This document shows, one piece after another, positions 22,810 through 23,295 of a DNA stretch of 23,295 bases (positions are counted from its first letter, which is position 1; the number at the start of each line of letters is the position of its first letter). A model generated the notes under the pieces. The model had not been told where the DNA came from and made no database searches. It saw only the letters and a list, made by a program, of their open reading frames with translations. A program made the position numbers and the translations under genes. The DNA comes from an uncultured Clostridium sp. (GTDB lineage: Bacteria > Bacillota > Clostridia > Clostridiales > Clostridiaceae). The stretch spans positions 1 to 23,295 of the forward strand of contig NZ_CAKVJA010000042.1 in assembly GCF_934754925.1 (NCBI RefSeq), written 5' to 3'.

Positions 22810-22844
22810 AAAAACTACGGCGAAAAAAATGCCGTAGTTTTTTT
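22810..22844. terminator. Bidirectional terminator after the ABC exporter
   Basis: AAAAACTACGGC (22810-22821) pairs perfectly with GCCGTAGTTTTT (22831-22842), loop GAAAAAAAT, and T follows. It lies between convergent genes and can serve both. Confidence 0.93.
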
Positions 22845-22858
22845 AGATATAATATAAA

Positions 22859-23295
22859 TTAAATCCAGTTTATACTAGCCTTTTTTCTAGGTACAGTTCT
22901 TTGGTACTTAACATTTGGATAACCAATAACTAAGCAAGAAACTATTTGATTACCATCGTTAATTCCAAGTAAATCTAAAATATCCTTATTATCTTTAGAA
23001 GCTATTTGTATAAATCCACTAAAGAAAGTACCAAGACCTAAAGCATCTGTCATAAGTTCCATGTTAGAAGAAGCTAATCCACCATTAAATGCATTTGGTG
23101 AAGTAACAAATATTACTGCAGGTGCATTAAAGAACATTCTATCATTTTTTATAGGATCTTCTTTAAAAGCATCATAATAATTAACCCATGCAGTTGCATA
23201 TCTCTTTAGATATTCAGTTTCAGGAGTTAAGTTAGCTAAGATATAATCCCCTTTTTGCTTTAAGCTTTCATAAACTAATTCCCTAAGTAATGGTA
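22859..23295 (-). CDS. Nitroreductase-family protein, C-terminal part (truncated by window edge)
   Basis: On the minus strand the frame is open to the end of the window, giving the C-terminal roughly 145 residues. The ATG at 23137 is internal: PLLRELVYESLKQKGDYILA and the segment after it run into it without a stop. NAPAVIFVTSPN, then GLASSNMELMTDALGLGTFFSG and CLVIGYPNVKYQRTVPRKKASINW, are nitroreductase-fold FMN-binding and dimer-interface segments. The ending resembles clostridial nitroreductases that carry an N-terminal two-[4Fe-4S] ferredoxin domain, which would lie outside the window. Likely an FMN-dependent NAD(P)H or ferredoxin-linked reductase of nitro or quinone compounds. It is convergent with the ABC exporter. 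Confidence 0.87.
   Translation of the reverse strand, partial: PLLRELVYESLKQKGDYILANLTPETEYLKRYATAWVNYYDAFKEDPIKNDRMFFNAPAVIFVTSPNAFNGGLASSNMELMTDALGLGTFFSGFIQIASKDNKDILDLLGINDGNQIVSCLVIGYPNVKYQRTVPRKKASINWI

Noticed and set aside
23137..23139. ATG near 23137 as the nitroreductase start
   Set aside because: The reading frame continues upstream with typical nitroreductase sequence to the window edge, so this Met is internal.

Overview
The window is very AT-rich, Gram-positive-type DNA. Genes are tightly packed, with strong AGGAGG-type ribosome binding sites, A/T-ending codons, many simple hairpin-plus-U-run terminators and sigma-A-like promoters. Together with the protein families present (FliB-type Cys-cluster protein, clostridial nitroreductase, ECF S component, YtrA-type GntR), this points to a low-GC Clostridium (sensu stricto) chromosome. 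There is no rRNA, tRNA, CRISPR array, IS element or phage gene.

Region 1 (1-11358) is one co-directional operon cut by the left edge. It encodes the C-terminal part of a large membrane protein, an ABC-2 type ATPase and permease, a membrane-anchored coiled-coil/Gly-Ser-rich protein, a MoxR AAA+ ATPase, a DUF58 protein, a BatA-like vWA membrane protein and a 932-residue vWA/GATase-like/vWA membrane protein. It ends at a strong terminator. The likely theme is a MoxR chaperone acting on metal-binding vWA proteins at the membrane, tied to an ABC-2 transporter. The physiological substrate is unknown, and this is the best candidate for an under-described system.

Region 2 (11400-13161) is a GntR/YtrA regulator with a 19-bp perfect inverted repeat over its promoter. 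It is co-transcribed with an SdpI-like (DUF1648 plus DUF5808) membrane protein. It is followed by the collapsed remnant of a RibD/dihydrofolate-reductase-like gene and a terminator resembling the one that closes region 1.

Region 3 (13196-19020) is a run of single-gene units: a 75-residue hypothetical (minus), a 208-residue Cys-rich-start hypothetical, a FliB-family protein, an AbgT-family transporter, a 73-residue helical protein, an ECF S component (minus) and an unlisted 58-residue protein. Most have their own promoter and terminator.

Region 4 (19021-22844) is a heterodimeric ABC exporter whose two subunits carry complementary degenerate and consensus ATP sites. Region 5 (22859 to the end, minus) is the C-terminal part of a nitroreductase, cut by the right edge.

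Several gene starts were moved on ribosome-binding-site grounds: MoxR to 4790, the SdpI-like protein to 11864, the 75-residue protein to 13423 and the ECF S component to 18624. Two edge genes were extended to the window boundary.
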